Positions 51,432-59,579 of a stretch of 64,000 nucleotides of DNA are shown piece after piece. Numbering within the stretch: the stretch's first letter is position 1; each line of letters begins with the position of its first letter. The notes beneath the pieces were generated by a model. That model had not been told where the DNA came from and did not search any database. It saw only the letters and a list, made by a program, of their open reading frames with translations. This DNA comes from Arthrobacter_B citreus (lineage in GTDB: Bacteria > Actinomycetota > Actinomycetes > Actinomycetales > Micrococcaceae). The position numbers were made by a program, and so were the translations under genes. The DNA lies in assembly GCF_042429235.1 (NCBI RefSeq), contig NZ_JBHMBA010000007.1; one strand, written 5' to 3'.

Positions 51432-52973
51432 TTAGGGGTACTGCTTGATGGGTTCTGGCAATTGATGCTGCGCGCCGGGGCCCCCGTGCTCCCGGCCTGC
51501 GTGGTCCCGCCGGATGAGGAGACGCAGGCGTTCCGCCGCGGCTTCCCAATCGGCTCCGGCCCGCGGTTCATAGGTGCGCACCCCGGTGCCGGCCCGCATG
51601 AGCGCCGGAATATCCGCCGCCGTGATGTCTCCGAGACAGACCAGCTGGGCCGCGGCGTTGCCGAGGGCGGCCGCCTCGGGGGATCCGCAGCGGACCGGAA
51701 CCCCCACGGCGTCGGCCGTTACCTGCTGCAGCAGGGTGTGGCGCACTCCTCCGCCCACCACGTTCAGGGCGTTGACGGCGTGGCCGGTGACCCGGGCGAT
51801 GTCCTCGAAAGTCAGCCGGTAGGCCAGGGCCAGCGAGTCCACGACGCAGCGCGCTGTCTGGCCGATGGTTTCCGGGACCGGTTCACCGTTCCTGCGGCAG
51901 TACCGGCGGATTCGGGCGGGCATGTCCCCCGGGGCCAGGAACTCTGCGGCATTCGGGTTGATGATGCTGCGAAGGGGTGCCTCGAGGGCAGCGGCTTCAG
52001 CCAGTTGGGCGTAGTCCCGGGAGGAGCCTTCCCTGGCCCACTGCGCGCGGCAGGCCTGGAGGATCCACAGCCCGGCGATGTTGCGCAGCAGCCGGATGGT
52101 TCCCTGGTAGCCGCCCTCATTGGTCAGGTTCGCGGCGAAGGACTCCTCCGTGATGACCGGCTCCGGGGCCAGGACCCCCACCAGTGACCACGTTCCGGAG
52201 GAAATGTAGCCCTCGCCGGGGGCGTCGGACGGCACGGCCAGCACGGCGCTGGCGGTGTCATGGGCTGCGGGGAGGATGACCCGGGCCCGGCGCAGGGCGC
52301 CGGTGCGGGGCACGCCGGTCAGCGGTCCGGCGTCCGTGCCGGGGGCGACGACGTCGGGCAGCATGTGGGTTGGCACGCCGAGGCTGTCCAGCAGGTCCAG
52401 GGCCCAGGAGTGCGAGGCCATGTCAAAACAACCCGTGGTGGAGGCCAGCGAAAACTCCGTAACGGTGCTGCCGCTGAGCCGGTTCGCAAAGAGGTCCGCC
52501 ATCATCAGCATCTTCCGTGCCGATTCCAGCCGCTGCGGATGGTTGGCGGCATCATCCATCAAGCCAAAGACGCTGTTCACTTCGTGGATCTGGCAGCCGG
52601 TGGCCAGGTAGAGGTTCCGGGCGCCCACCCGTGCCAATGCCCTGGCCAGCTGGGCCGCGTTGCGCCCGTCGCGGTGGCAGACCGGCTCCCCCATGGGCGC
52701 GCCGTCGGTATCGAGCAGTCCGTAGTCCACGCCCCAGCTGTCCACGCCCACCGATGCGATGGGTTGGCTCTCCGCGGCCAGCTGCTGAAGTCCGGCGGAA
52801 ACCCCCTGCCACAGGGCATCCATGTTCCAGGCCAGCTGGCCGTCGCGGATCCCCGGTACGTTCGGGGTCCGGTTGGCCAAGCGGAATTCCAGCCGCCCGC
52901 CGGTCAGCGTCACGGCGGCCACGCGGGCGCTCTCCGCGCCAAGGTCCACCGCCGCCACCGTGCGGCCCGTCAT
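51432..52973 (-). CDS. rhaB: Rhamnulokinase (FGGY family)
   Basis: This 513-residue sugar kinase has the rhamnulokinase hallmark SVGVDSWGVDYGLLD near residue 77, preceded by the phosphate-1 loop VAAVDLGAESAR at the N-terminus and followed by SSGTWSLVG and VVGGGVRHTLL in the C-lobe. Rhamnulokinases phosphorylate L-rhamnulose at O1 and accept several other ketoses with similar C3/C4 geometry. The ATG overlaps the DeoR stop (ATGA), and the C-terminal stop is 8 bases from the binding-protein start. No rhaA isomerase or rhaM mutarotase is in the window. Confidence 0.9.
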   Translation of the reverse strand: MTGRTVAAVDLGAESARVAAVTLTGGRLEFRLANRTPNVPGIRDGQLAWNMDALWQGVSAGLQQLAAESQPIASVGVDSWGVDYGLLDTDGAPMGEPVCHRDGRNAAQLARALARVGARNLYLATGCQIHEVNSVFGLMDDAANHPQRLESARKMLMMADLFANRLSGSTVTEFSLASTTGCFDMASHSWALDLLDSLGVPTHMLPDVVAPGTDAGPLTGVPRTGALRRARVILPAAHDTASAVLAVPSDAPGEGYISSGTWSLVGVLAPEPVITEESFAANLTNEGGYQGTIRLLRNIAGLWILQACRAQWAREGSSRDYAQLAEAAALEAPLRSIINPNAAEFLAPGDMPARIRRYCRRNGEPVPETIGQTARCVVDSLALAYRLTFEDIARVTGHAVNALNVVGGGVRHTLLQQVTADAVGVPVRCGSPEAAALGNAAAQLVCLGDITAADIPALMRAGTGVRTYEPRAGADWEAAAERLRLLIRRDHAGREHGGPGAQHQLPEPIKQYP

Positions 52974-53776
52974 CCCGCAGCCTCCAGCCCCGGCCGCAGC
53001 TGGGTCTTCACGGTGTGAACCGGGACATTGCGCCGCTGCCATTCACTGACGAAGGTCCCGCTGATGCGGTCATCCGTGTACATGGCGGCGACCCGGTCCG
53101 GAGCCACAAAGGGGTGCAGGCCCAGCTGCCCGGCCTTCACGGAGCTGAAAAGTGCGTAGACGGAGGTGCAGGCGTTGGCCAAGTGCCGCTTGGCGTTGGC
53201 CTCCTCCAAGGCCAGTTCCGCCAAGCCGTATTCCAAGGAGATGCTCTTGACCCCGAAGAAGCCCTTGGCGATGCGGCCCCGTCCGGAGAGCGCGTCTTCC
53301 ACCGGGCCCACCAGGGATGCCGAGGAGCGCCGCACAGTGCCGCCGGGCATGACCACCATGGCGTTGGAGCGTTCCATGAACAGTGTGGCGATGCGGAGCC
53401 CGTTGGTGACCACCAGCAGGTTGCGGCGGTCCACCAGCTCATGGGCGAGATAAAAGCAGGTGGTGGAGGAATCGATGGCGATGGTGTCGCCGTGGTCCAC
53501 GAGGGGAGCAACTGCACGGGCCAGCAGGCGTTTGGTTTCACGCTGGCACCGCAGCCGCATGTTGAACGCGCCTTCATCGGACAGTTCCACCGGCACGGCA
53601 CCGCCGCGGACCCGGCGCAGCAGCGACCGGCGTTCCATGGTGGCCAGGTCCTTGCGGACCGTAACCTCCGAGATTCCGAACCGGACGGCCAGATCGCGCA
53701 CGATCACGGCACCCCGGGTGTCGAGCTCCACCAGGATTTCATGTTCCCTGGCAGCTTCATCGCGGTTCGGTTTCAT
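52970..53776 (-). CDS. DeoR-family transcriptional repressor of the carbohydrate operon
   Basis: This 268-residue regulator has an N-terminal winged helix-turn-helix (AVIVRDLAVRFGISEVTVRKDLATMERR, about residues 22-50). The C-terminal sugar-phosphate sensor carries IAIDSSTTCFYLAHEL, TNGLRIATL and DALSGRGRIAKGF-type motifs. The start at 53776 is preceded by GGGGG. It is the first gene of the operon and most likely controls it, being released by a phosphorylated sugar intermediate, as is known for the family. Confidence 0.9.
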   Translation of the reverse strand: MKPNRDEAAREHEILVELDTRGAVIVRDLAVRFGISEVTVRKDLATMERRSLLRRVRGGAVPVELSDEGAFNMRLRCQRETKRLLARAVAPLVDHGDTIAIDSSTTCFYLAHELVDRRNLLVVTNGLRIATLFMERSNAMVVMPGGTVRRSSASLVGPVEDALSGRGRIAKGFFGVKSISLEYGLAELALEEANAKRHLANACTSVYALFSSVKAGQLGLHPFVAPDRVAAMYTDDRISGTFVSEWQRRNVPVHTVKTQLRPGLEAAG

Positions 53777-53831
53777 GCAGTACCCCCGACAGCCTTGGCG
53801 AAAGCAGCCACCACCATTGGCGACATCGCTC

Positions 53832-53860
53832 AAGCTATGCCCGCGTTATCGAAGGGTCAA
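53832..53860 (-). promoter_or_regulatory. Promoter of the DeoR-rhaB carbohydrate operon with direct repeats
   Basis: On the minus strand TTGACC (53860-53855) and TAGCTT (53837-53832) are 17 bases apart, a good -35/-10 pair. CTTCG words at 53869-53865 and 53854-53850 start 15 bases apart and flank the -35 box, an arrangement that suits repressor binding. The start point would be near 53825. Confidence 0.5.
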
Positions 53861-53918
53861 TAAACGAAGACCAAATGAAACTACTTAGGTTCCGATTGGC
53901 GCTCCCCTGCTTTCGCTC

Positions 53919-55742
53919 TCACCCTTCGTTAAGGGTTTCCTCCTGCCGGAGGTACACGGACAGCAGGTCGCGGGCATGCTGGGTCTGCGGACCCTCCTTC
54001 TCCATCGCCTCCATCATGGATGCCGCTTGTGCCCGGCCGCCGGGGAACGGCGGCAGGAGCGGGATGTCCGGATCCGAAACCACTTCAATGATGCACGGCC
54101 GGCCGGCGGCGAGCGCCCGGTCCCATGCGGCGCCGAGCTGTTCGGGATCCTCCACTCGGATGCCCTCGAATCCCAGCAGTTCCGCATACCCTGCGTAGTT
54201 GAATTCGGGCAGGGCCTGGCTGTCCTCGAACCGCGGTTCGGACTCCATCTCGCGCTGCTCCCAGGTGACCTCCGTCAGTTCACGGTTGTTCAGCACGCAG
54301 ACGATGAAGGTCGGATCCGCCCAGGACTGCCACAGCCGGCTCACGGTGATGAGTTCGGTGAGTCCGGCCATCTGCATGGCCCCGTCCCCGGCGAGGGCAA
54401 TCAGCGGGCGGTCCGGGTGCGCCAGCTTGGCGGCAATCCCGTAGGGCACGGCGCAGCCCATGCTGGCCAGCGTGCTGGAGAGGTGCGCCGGCACCCCCGG
54501 GGGCAGGCGCAGCTGGCGCGCATACCAATAGACGCTGCTCCCCACATCCACGGCCACCTGTGCGTTTTCCGGCAGGCGCATGCTCAGTTCATGGACCGCC
54601 CGCTCCGGGTTCACCGGGTTGACGGGAGTGAAGGCCCGCTCCAGGGACAGCTCATGCCAGGCGCGCACGGCCCCTTCGACGTCGCTTCGCCAGGCCGATT
54701 CGCCGCGCTCCGTCAGCAGTGGCAGCAGCGCATCAAGGGTCGCCGCCGCATCACCGGGCAGGGCCACCTCGACCGGATACCGGTTGCCGATCGCAGCCGG
54801 GTCAATGTCGATCTGCACTGCGCGGGCGGCACCCGGCGGTGGATAGAACTCCGTCCAGGGATCGTTGGAGCCGATAATCAGCAGGGTGTCGCAGTTGGCC
54901 AGTACAAAACCGCTGGCCGACGTGCCCAAATGCCCCATGACGCCTGCGGCCAGGGGATGGGATTCATCCACGTACGGCTTGCCGAGCAGGCTGGTGGTCA
55001 CTGCCGCGCCGAGCCTTTCCGCCAGGGCGACCACCTGCTCCCGGGCGCCGCGCGCCCCCTGGCCGACGAGCAGTGCAATTTTCTGGCCGTTGTTGAGCAC
55101 GTCAGCGGCGGCCTGGACGTCCTCCGGCCGCGGCAGGGTCAGCGCCGGGCGCCACACCGGGGACGTGCTGAGGACACCGTGCTCCTGGTCCAGTTCCGGC
55201 GCCGGCGCCTGCTGCACGTCATGGGGCAGGATCACCACCGACGGTGTGCGGGTCGCCAGGGCTTCCTTGAAGGCCCGGTCGATGACCAGGGGTGCCTGCT
55301 CCGGGCTGCTGACCTGCTGCCGGAAACCGGAAGCGACGTCGCGGAAAAGGTGCATCAGGTCCACCTCCTGCATGTAGGCGGATCCCAGGACGCTCAGGCT
55401 CTGCTGTCCGATCAGGGCCACCACCGGGACTGAGTCCATCCGGGCGTCATAGAGGCCGTTCAGCAGGTGGATGGCGCCGGGTCCCTGAGTGGAGACCACC
55501 ACACCCACTTCCCCGGTGTACTTGGCGTGGCCCACGGCCATGAAGGCTGCGTTTTCCTCATGCCGGGCCTGGATAAACTCCGGCCCTCCCGCCCGCCGCA
55601 GGGCACCCATCACCGGGTTGATGCCGTCTCCGCTGTAACCGAAAATCCGTCCCACGCCCCAGGCTTTGAGCCGGGAGACCAGCAAATCCGCCACCAGCTT
55701 CGGCTCCCCCTGCTGCTGCGAGCCGTCAGTTGTATCGCCCAT
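53919..55742 (-). CDS. Thiamine-diphosphate enzyme, pyruvate oxidase/decarboxylase-like
   Basis: This 607-residue enzyme belongs to the family of acetolactate synthase and pyruvate oxidase. The N-terminal ThDP-activating glutamate lies in RHEENAAFMAVGHAKYTG. The central FAD/CoA-like domain contains LLIIGSNDPWTEFYP. The C-terminal ThDP-Mg motif is ALAGDGAMQMAGL to VLNNRELTEVTWE. The sequence order is closest to PoxB-type pyruvate oxidases, which convert pyruvate to acetate at the membrane, but the acetolactate type is not excluded. AGGAGG lies 8 bases before the ATG at 55742. It has no linked partner. Confidence 0.88.
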   Translation of the reverse strand: MGDTTDGSQQQGEPKLVADLLVSRLKAWGVGRIFGYSGDGINPVMGALRRAGGPEFIQARHEENAAFMAVGHAKYTGEVGVVVSTQGPGAIHLLNGLYDARMDSVPVVALIGQQSLSVLGSAYMQEVDLMHLFRDVASGFRQQVSSPEQAPLVIDRAFKEALATRTPSVVILPHDVQQAPAPELDQEHGVLSTSPVWRPALTLPRPEDVQAAADVLNNGQKIALLVGQGARGAREQVVALAERLGAAVTTSLLGKPYVDESHPLAAGVMGHLGTSASGFVLANCDTLLIIGSNDPWTEFYPPPGAARAVQIDIDPAAIGNRYPVEVALPGDAAATLDALLPLLTERGESAWRSDVEGAVRAWHELSLERAFTPVNPVNPERAVHELSMRLPENAQVAVDVGSSVYWYARQLRLPPGVPAHLSSTLASMGCAVPYGIAAKLAHPDRPLIALAGDGAMQMAGLTELITVSRLWQSWADPTFIVCVLNNRELTEVTWEQREMESEPRFEDSQALPEFNYAGYAELLGFEGIRVEDPEQLGAAWDRALAAGRPCIIEVVSDPDIPLLPPFPGGRAQAASMMEAMEKEGPQTQHARDLLSVYLRQEETLNEG

Positions 55743-55901
55743 CGACTGCCTCCTCGAAATCATCAGTGTGCTGAGTAATCCCACTCTAACCCCGCTTCCG
55801 ACCGGGGATGCGGGAGCGGGAGGGGCTGTTTTGCCTCCTTGCGACCGCTGCCGGCACCCGGGCTGGTGTGCGGGAGCCGGGCCGCCGATATGCTCTTCAC
55901 C

Positions 55902-56441
55902 ATGGGTAAGGTCCTCTATTACGTCGCGTCATCACTGGATGGCTTCATAGCCACTGAGGACCACAATTTGGATTGGCTCCTGGCCTTCGGATTCGAAGTT
56001 TTCCAGGACCACTATGACAAGTTCATCGCCGGCGTCGGCTCCCTGGTCATGGGTTCGGCCACCTATGAATGGATGGGCCGGCAGGAGCCTGACAGTTGGC
56101 CCTACGGAGCCCTGCCCTGCCAGGTGCTGACCAGCAGAACCCTTCAGGCCCCGCCCGCGGGCTCCGGGGTGCGCTTTGTGTCCGGGGACATTGGGCAGAT
56201 TTGTGCCGACGCTGTCCGTGACGCCGCCGGACGCAACGTTTGGGTGGTGGGCGGCGGCGACGTCGCGGCCCAGTTCGCCGAGGCCGGGCTCCTGGATGAA
56301 ATGTGGGTCACGTACATGCCCGTGGCCCTCGGTGCCGGGCGGCGCCTGCTCCCGGTGTCAGCACCGACCGCACCGATGCGGCTGGCGGGCACAACGTCGT
56401 TCAACGGCGGCGCCGCGGAGCTCCGCTTTTCCTTCAGCTAG
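55902..56441 (+). CDS. RibD C-terminal/dihydrofolate-reductase-like protein
   Basis: This 179-residue protein begins MGKVLYYVASSLDGFIA, the hallmark start of the YwjB/RibD-C group of DHFR-fold reductases. LVMGSATYEWM, NVWVVGGGDVAAQF (nucleotide-binding loop) and LLDEMWVTYMPVALGAGRRLL are also typical. It probably uses NADPH. I chose the ATG at 55902 because homologues start there; the upstream frame is not supported. It is divergent from the ThDP enzyme. Confidence 0.88.
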   Translation: MGKVLYYVASSLDGFIATEDHNLDWLLAFGFEVFQDHYDKFIAGVGSLVMGSATYEWMGRQEPDSWPYGALPCQVLTSRTLQAPPAGSGVRFVSGDIGQICADAVRDAAGRNVWVVGGGDVAAQFAEAGLLDEMWVTYMPVALGAGRRLLPVSAPTAPMRLAGTTSFNGGAAELRFSFS

Positions 56442-56578
56442 CCGGCACCGCCGGCCCGTCCGCTTCCGCATGCCGGATTCCGATAGAGTGTGACTTCGTG
56501 CGCCGCGGGTTTGCCTGACCTGTTCGGCCGCAGCATGCCAGCGCCAGCTCGCCAGTCTCAGAAAGTGGCAGATCATTC

Positions 56579-57394
56579 ATGGGGAAAGACATCCGCATCC
56601 GCAACAACGTCAGGGTCCTGGGGAATCCCGAGGGACCGGTCATCATGTTCGCGCATGGCTTCGGCTGCGACCAGGGCATGTGGCAGCGCCTGGTTCCCCG
56701 GTTTTCGCAGGATTTCCAGATTGTCCTGTTTGACCATATGGGTGCCGGCAACTCCGATACGGACTCCTATTCTTCCGCACGGTACTCATCGCTGGACGGT
56801 TACACCTCCGATGTGCAGGACATCATGGAAGAGCTTGACCTGCACGACGTCACGTTTGTGGGCCACAGTGTCGGGGGCATGATGGGGGTGGCCGCGGCCG
56901 CCGCCGATCCCTCGCGGTTCAAGTCCCTGGTGTTCCTGGCCTCCTCTCCCAGTTACATGGACTACCCCGAGGATGATTACGTGGGCGGCACATCGCAGCA
57001 CGACATCCGTGAGCTGCTGGAATCCCTGGACAGCAACTACATGGTCTGGGCCGCCAACATGGCACCGGTCATCATGGGAAATCCGGACTCCCCGCAGCTG
57101 CACAGCGAGCTGGAGGGCAGTTTCTGCCGCATCAACCCGACCATTGCCCGCGAGTTTGCCCGGGTTGCGTTCCTTTCCGACGTCCGCCACCTGCTTCCCC
57201 AGGTCAGCGTTCCCACGCTTGTCATGCAGTGCTCCGATGACCTGCTGGCGCCCGTCCACGTTGGCAGCTACACGCAGGAGCATCTGCCCCAGGCGACACT
57301 GGCGGTCATGAAGGCCACCGGCCACCTGCCTCACGTCAGCGCCCCGAAGGAAACCGCCGACACCATCCTCGGTTACCTTCGCCAGGCGGCGTAG
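56579..57394 (+). CDS. rsbQ: RsbQ-like alpha/beta hydrolase (KAI2/D14 superfamily)
   Basis: This 271-residue hydrolase has catalytic S97 (GHSVGG), D221 (CSDDLLAP) and H249 (ATGHLPH). From memory it aligns along its full length with Bacillus RsbQ: MFAHGFGCDQGMW, SLDGYTSDVQDI, YMVWAANMAPVIMGNPDSP and SFCRINPTIAREFARVAFLSD all have counterparts. In Bacillus RsbQ makes or processes a small molecule that RsbP needs for energy-stress signalling. Here the next gene, 8 bases downstream, encodes a PAS-containing histidine kinase and not an RsbP phosphatase. Confidence 0.9.
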   Translation: MGKDIRIRNNVRVLGNPEGPVIMFAHGFGCDQGMWQRLVPRFSQDFQIVLFDHMGAGNSDTDSYSSARYSSLDGYTSDVQDIMEELDLHDVTFVGHSVGGMMGVAAAAADPSRFKSLVFLASSPSYMDYPEDDYVGGTSQHDIRELLESLDSNYMVWAANMAPVIMGNPDSPQLHSELEGSFCRINPTIAREFARVAFLSDVRHLLPQVSVPTLVMQCSDDLLAPVHVGSYTQEHLPQATLAVMKATGHLPHVSAPKETADTILGYLRQAA

Positions 57395-57402
57395 CCCTTC
57401 TG

Positions 57403-58998
57403 GTGGAGGCTGTCCCCCTGGACTTCGAGGCCCTGTTTCACGACGCCCCGGCCGGCTACCTCATCAGCGGCGCTGATGGGACCATCCTCGAGGCCAACCG
57501 CACGCTGCTGGCATGGCTGGGGATGACCCGCGGGCAGCTGGTGGGAACCAGCTTCCTCAAGCTGCTGCCGATCGGCGACCGCATTCTCTATGCAACCCAC
57601 GCCGCACCCCAGATGGGCGTCGCGGGAGCCTTTGCCGAACTCGCCGTCGACATGCTCAAAGCCGACGGGGACAGGATGCCGGCACTGCTCTCAGCGAGCC
57701 GGATCCCGGCCGGGGCCGGCCGTCCGGCCATGGACCGGATCATTGTCTTTAATGCGCACGAGCGCCGGCTGTACGAGCAGGAGCTGGTCAACACGCTGCG
57801 CAAGACGGAAGAAGCGGAGGCGGCCCGGGCCAGCGCGGAAGCATCGGTTTTCGCCCAGCAGGAGGCCCTGCGGCAAAAGGACCTCGTCCTGCAGGAGAGC
57901 CTGGCCGAGAGCCGCCGGAAGGGAACGCTGCTGGAGACCATCCTGAACACCGTTGAGGTGGGCGTGGTGGTGATCGATGAAGCGGGCAACAACATCCTGA
58001 CGAACAGCCGGCAGATGCATAACCGCCAGCGGGCGGTCCCGCCCGGCGTCCGGGACGCCGATGAGTGTGAACTCCTGATGTTCGGCCCGGACCGGGTAAC
58101 CCAGTTGCCTGCTGATGAGCGGCCGCTCCGGCGCGCCATGCTCAGCGGCTCATATTCGGACCAGCTTGTGTGGTTTGGCACCGGTGACGGGCAGCAGGGG
58201 CTGAGCGTTTCGGCCCGCTCGGTGCGTGGCCAGGGCGCCTTCCGGGGTTCAGTGATCGTCTTCAACGATGTCACGGGCCTGGTGGACGCGGTGCGCGCCA
58301 AGGATGACTTCGTAGCCAACGTTTCGCACGAGCTGCGCACGCCGCTGACATCGATCATGGGTTACCTGGATCTGCTGCTGGAAGACGCGGATGATCTGCC
58401 GGCCCATGTGACGACGTCGTTGAAGGTGGCGATGCGCAACTCCGAGAAGCTGCTGGCGCTGGTCTCGGACCTGCTCACGGCAGCCACGGGCGGAAGCACC
58501 CTGGCCCGGGAGGACGTTGACCTGACCGAGCTCATCCAATCCGCCGTGGCGTCGGCGGCGCCCCGGGCCGGCATCAGCGGCGTGCAGTTTGTCACGGATC
58601 TGCCGGATGCCCTTCCGGATACGGTTGATCCCCAGCGCATTGGGCAGGTGCTGGACAACCTGTTGTCCAACGCCGTTAAGTATTCGCCGAACGGCGGAAC
58701 CGTCACTGTCCGTGCCCGGCGGACTGGGGAGCTGACCAGCATCGAGGTGGCCGATCCGGGCATCGGCATGACCGAGGCGGAACAGGGCGAGGTCTTCACG
58801 AAGTTCTTCCGTTCCGCCAGTGCCCGCAAGGCCGCCATTCCCGGCGTCGGGCTGGGGCTGGTGATCAGCCGCAAGATCATCGAGGAACACCAGGGCACCA
58901 TCGCCCTGCGCAGCGAACCGGGCAAGGGAACTGTCTTCACTGTCACACTCCCCCTGGCCCCTGCTCCGGCCGATTTTGTGGCCCCCGGCAGCTTGTGA
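57403..58998 (+). CDS. Soluble PAS-PAS sensor histidine kinase coupled to RsbQ-like hydrolase
   Basis: This 531-residue kinase has no membrane segment. PAS 1 covers about residues 8-115; its APAGYLISGADGTILEANRTL start and the RRLYEQELVNTLRKTEEAEA coiled coil after it resemble the N-terminus of Bacillus RsbP. PAS 2 lies at about 180-290. The HisKA helix has phospho-acceptor H309 (NVSHELRTPL). The HATPase carries DNLLSNAVKYSPNGG, DPGIGM and GVGLGLVISRK. The start is GTG at 57403, 8 bases after the hydrolase stop, with no clear ribosome binding site, so translation is probably coupled. No response regulator gene is adjacent. The RsbP-like phosphatase domain is absent. Confidence 0.9.
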   Translation: MEAVPLDFEALFHDAPAGYLISGADGTILEANRTLLAWLGMTRGQLVGTSFLKLLPIGDRILYATHAAPQMGVAGAFAELAVDMLKADGDRMPALLSASRIPAGAGRPAMDRIIVFNAHERRLYEQELVNTLRKTEEAEAARASAEASVFAQQEALRQKDLVLQESLAESRRKGTLLETILNTVEVGVVVIDEAGNNILTNSRQMHNRQRAVPPGVRDADECELLMFGPDRVTQLPADERPLRRAMLSGSYSDQLVWFGTGDGQQGLSVSARSVRGQGAFRGSVIVFNDVTGLVDAVRAKDDFVANVSHELRTPLTSIMGYLDLLLEDADDLPAHVTTSLKVAMRNSEKLLALVSDLLTAATGGSTLAREDVDLTELIQSAVASAAPRAGISGVQFVTDLPDALPDTVDPQRIGQVLDNLLSNAVKYSPNGGTVTVRARRTGELTSIEVADPGIGMTEAEQGEVFTKFFRSASARKAAIPGVGLGLVISRKIIEEHQGTIALRSEPGKGTVFTVTLPLAPAPADFVAPGSL

Positions 58999-59057
58999 AA
59001 ATATCCCAAAAGGGAGTCCCGGATGATCCGGGACAAAGTGAGCAGGGGAACGGGTCG

Positions 59058-59543
59058 ATGACCAACAGCAAAACCTCGCCGGTGCGCAAGGTGGTGCGCA
59101 GGCTGGGGTCGTTCTCTCTCGTTGGCACTGTGGCCTTCTTGGTGGACATCTCGCTGTACAACGTACTGGCCTCGACGGTCCTTGACGACAGCCCCATCGC
59201 AGCCAAGGTGGCCTCAGTTGCCGTGGCCACCACCGTTTCCTGGCTCGGCAGCCGTTACCTGACCTTCCGCCGGACCCGGGGCCGGAGCATCCGCAGCGAA
59301 ACCCTGCTGTTTGCCCTCACCAATTTTGTTGGCCTGCTGATCGCCACGGGGTGCCTGTATGTCTCCCATTACCTGCTGGGTTTCGACAGCCAGCTGGCGG
59401 ACAACATCTCCGGAAACGTGGTGGGCGTGATTGCCGGCAACATCTTCCGGTATTTCGCTTACCGGTACATCGTGTTCACCACAGCGGAAGAGCGGGCCGC
59501 CCGGGCCGGGCAGCGGAAAACGCCGCAGAAGGAACCCGCGTAG
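59058..59543 (+). CDS. GtrA-like membrane protein
   Basis: This 161-residue protein has four membrane helices (SLVGTVAFLVDISLYNVL first, then ASVAVATTVSWLGSRYLTF and two more), the GtrA/DPMS-TM pattern. Family members flip or hold polyprenyl-linked sugars for cell-envelope glycosylation. AGGGGAAC precedes the ATG. No glycosyltransferase gene is next to it. The gene end is built into a hairpin (59517-59574). Sixty bases separate it from the kinase gene, so it may be on the same transcript. Confidence 0.85.
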   Translation: MTNSKTSPVRKVVRRLGSFSLVGTVAFLVDISLYNVLASTVLDDSPIAAKVASVAVATTVSWLGSRYLTFRRTRGRSIRSETLLFALTNFVGLLIATGCLYVSHYLLGFDSQLADNISGNVVGVIAGNIFRYFAYRYIVFTTAEERAARAGQRKTPQKEPA

Positions 59544-59574
59544 GTTCGGGTCCCTTCCGGGCGGCGTCTTTTCC
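59517..59574. terminator. Extended hairpin with T-run between gtrA-like gene and gabD
   Basis: AACGCCGC pairs with GCGGCGT and GAAGGAACCCG pairs with CGGGTCCCTTC (one mismatch). The stem spans the GtrA stop codon and is followed by CTTTTCC on the plus strand. It lies 6 bases from the stop of the convergent gabD. Confidence 0.65.
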
Positions 59575-59579
59575 CCGCG

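Noticed and set aside
57403..59543. A response regulator for the PAS kinase among the next genes
   Set aside because: The next genes encode a GtrA-like membrane protein and a dehydrogenase; neither has a receiver domain.
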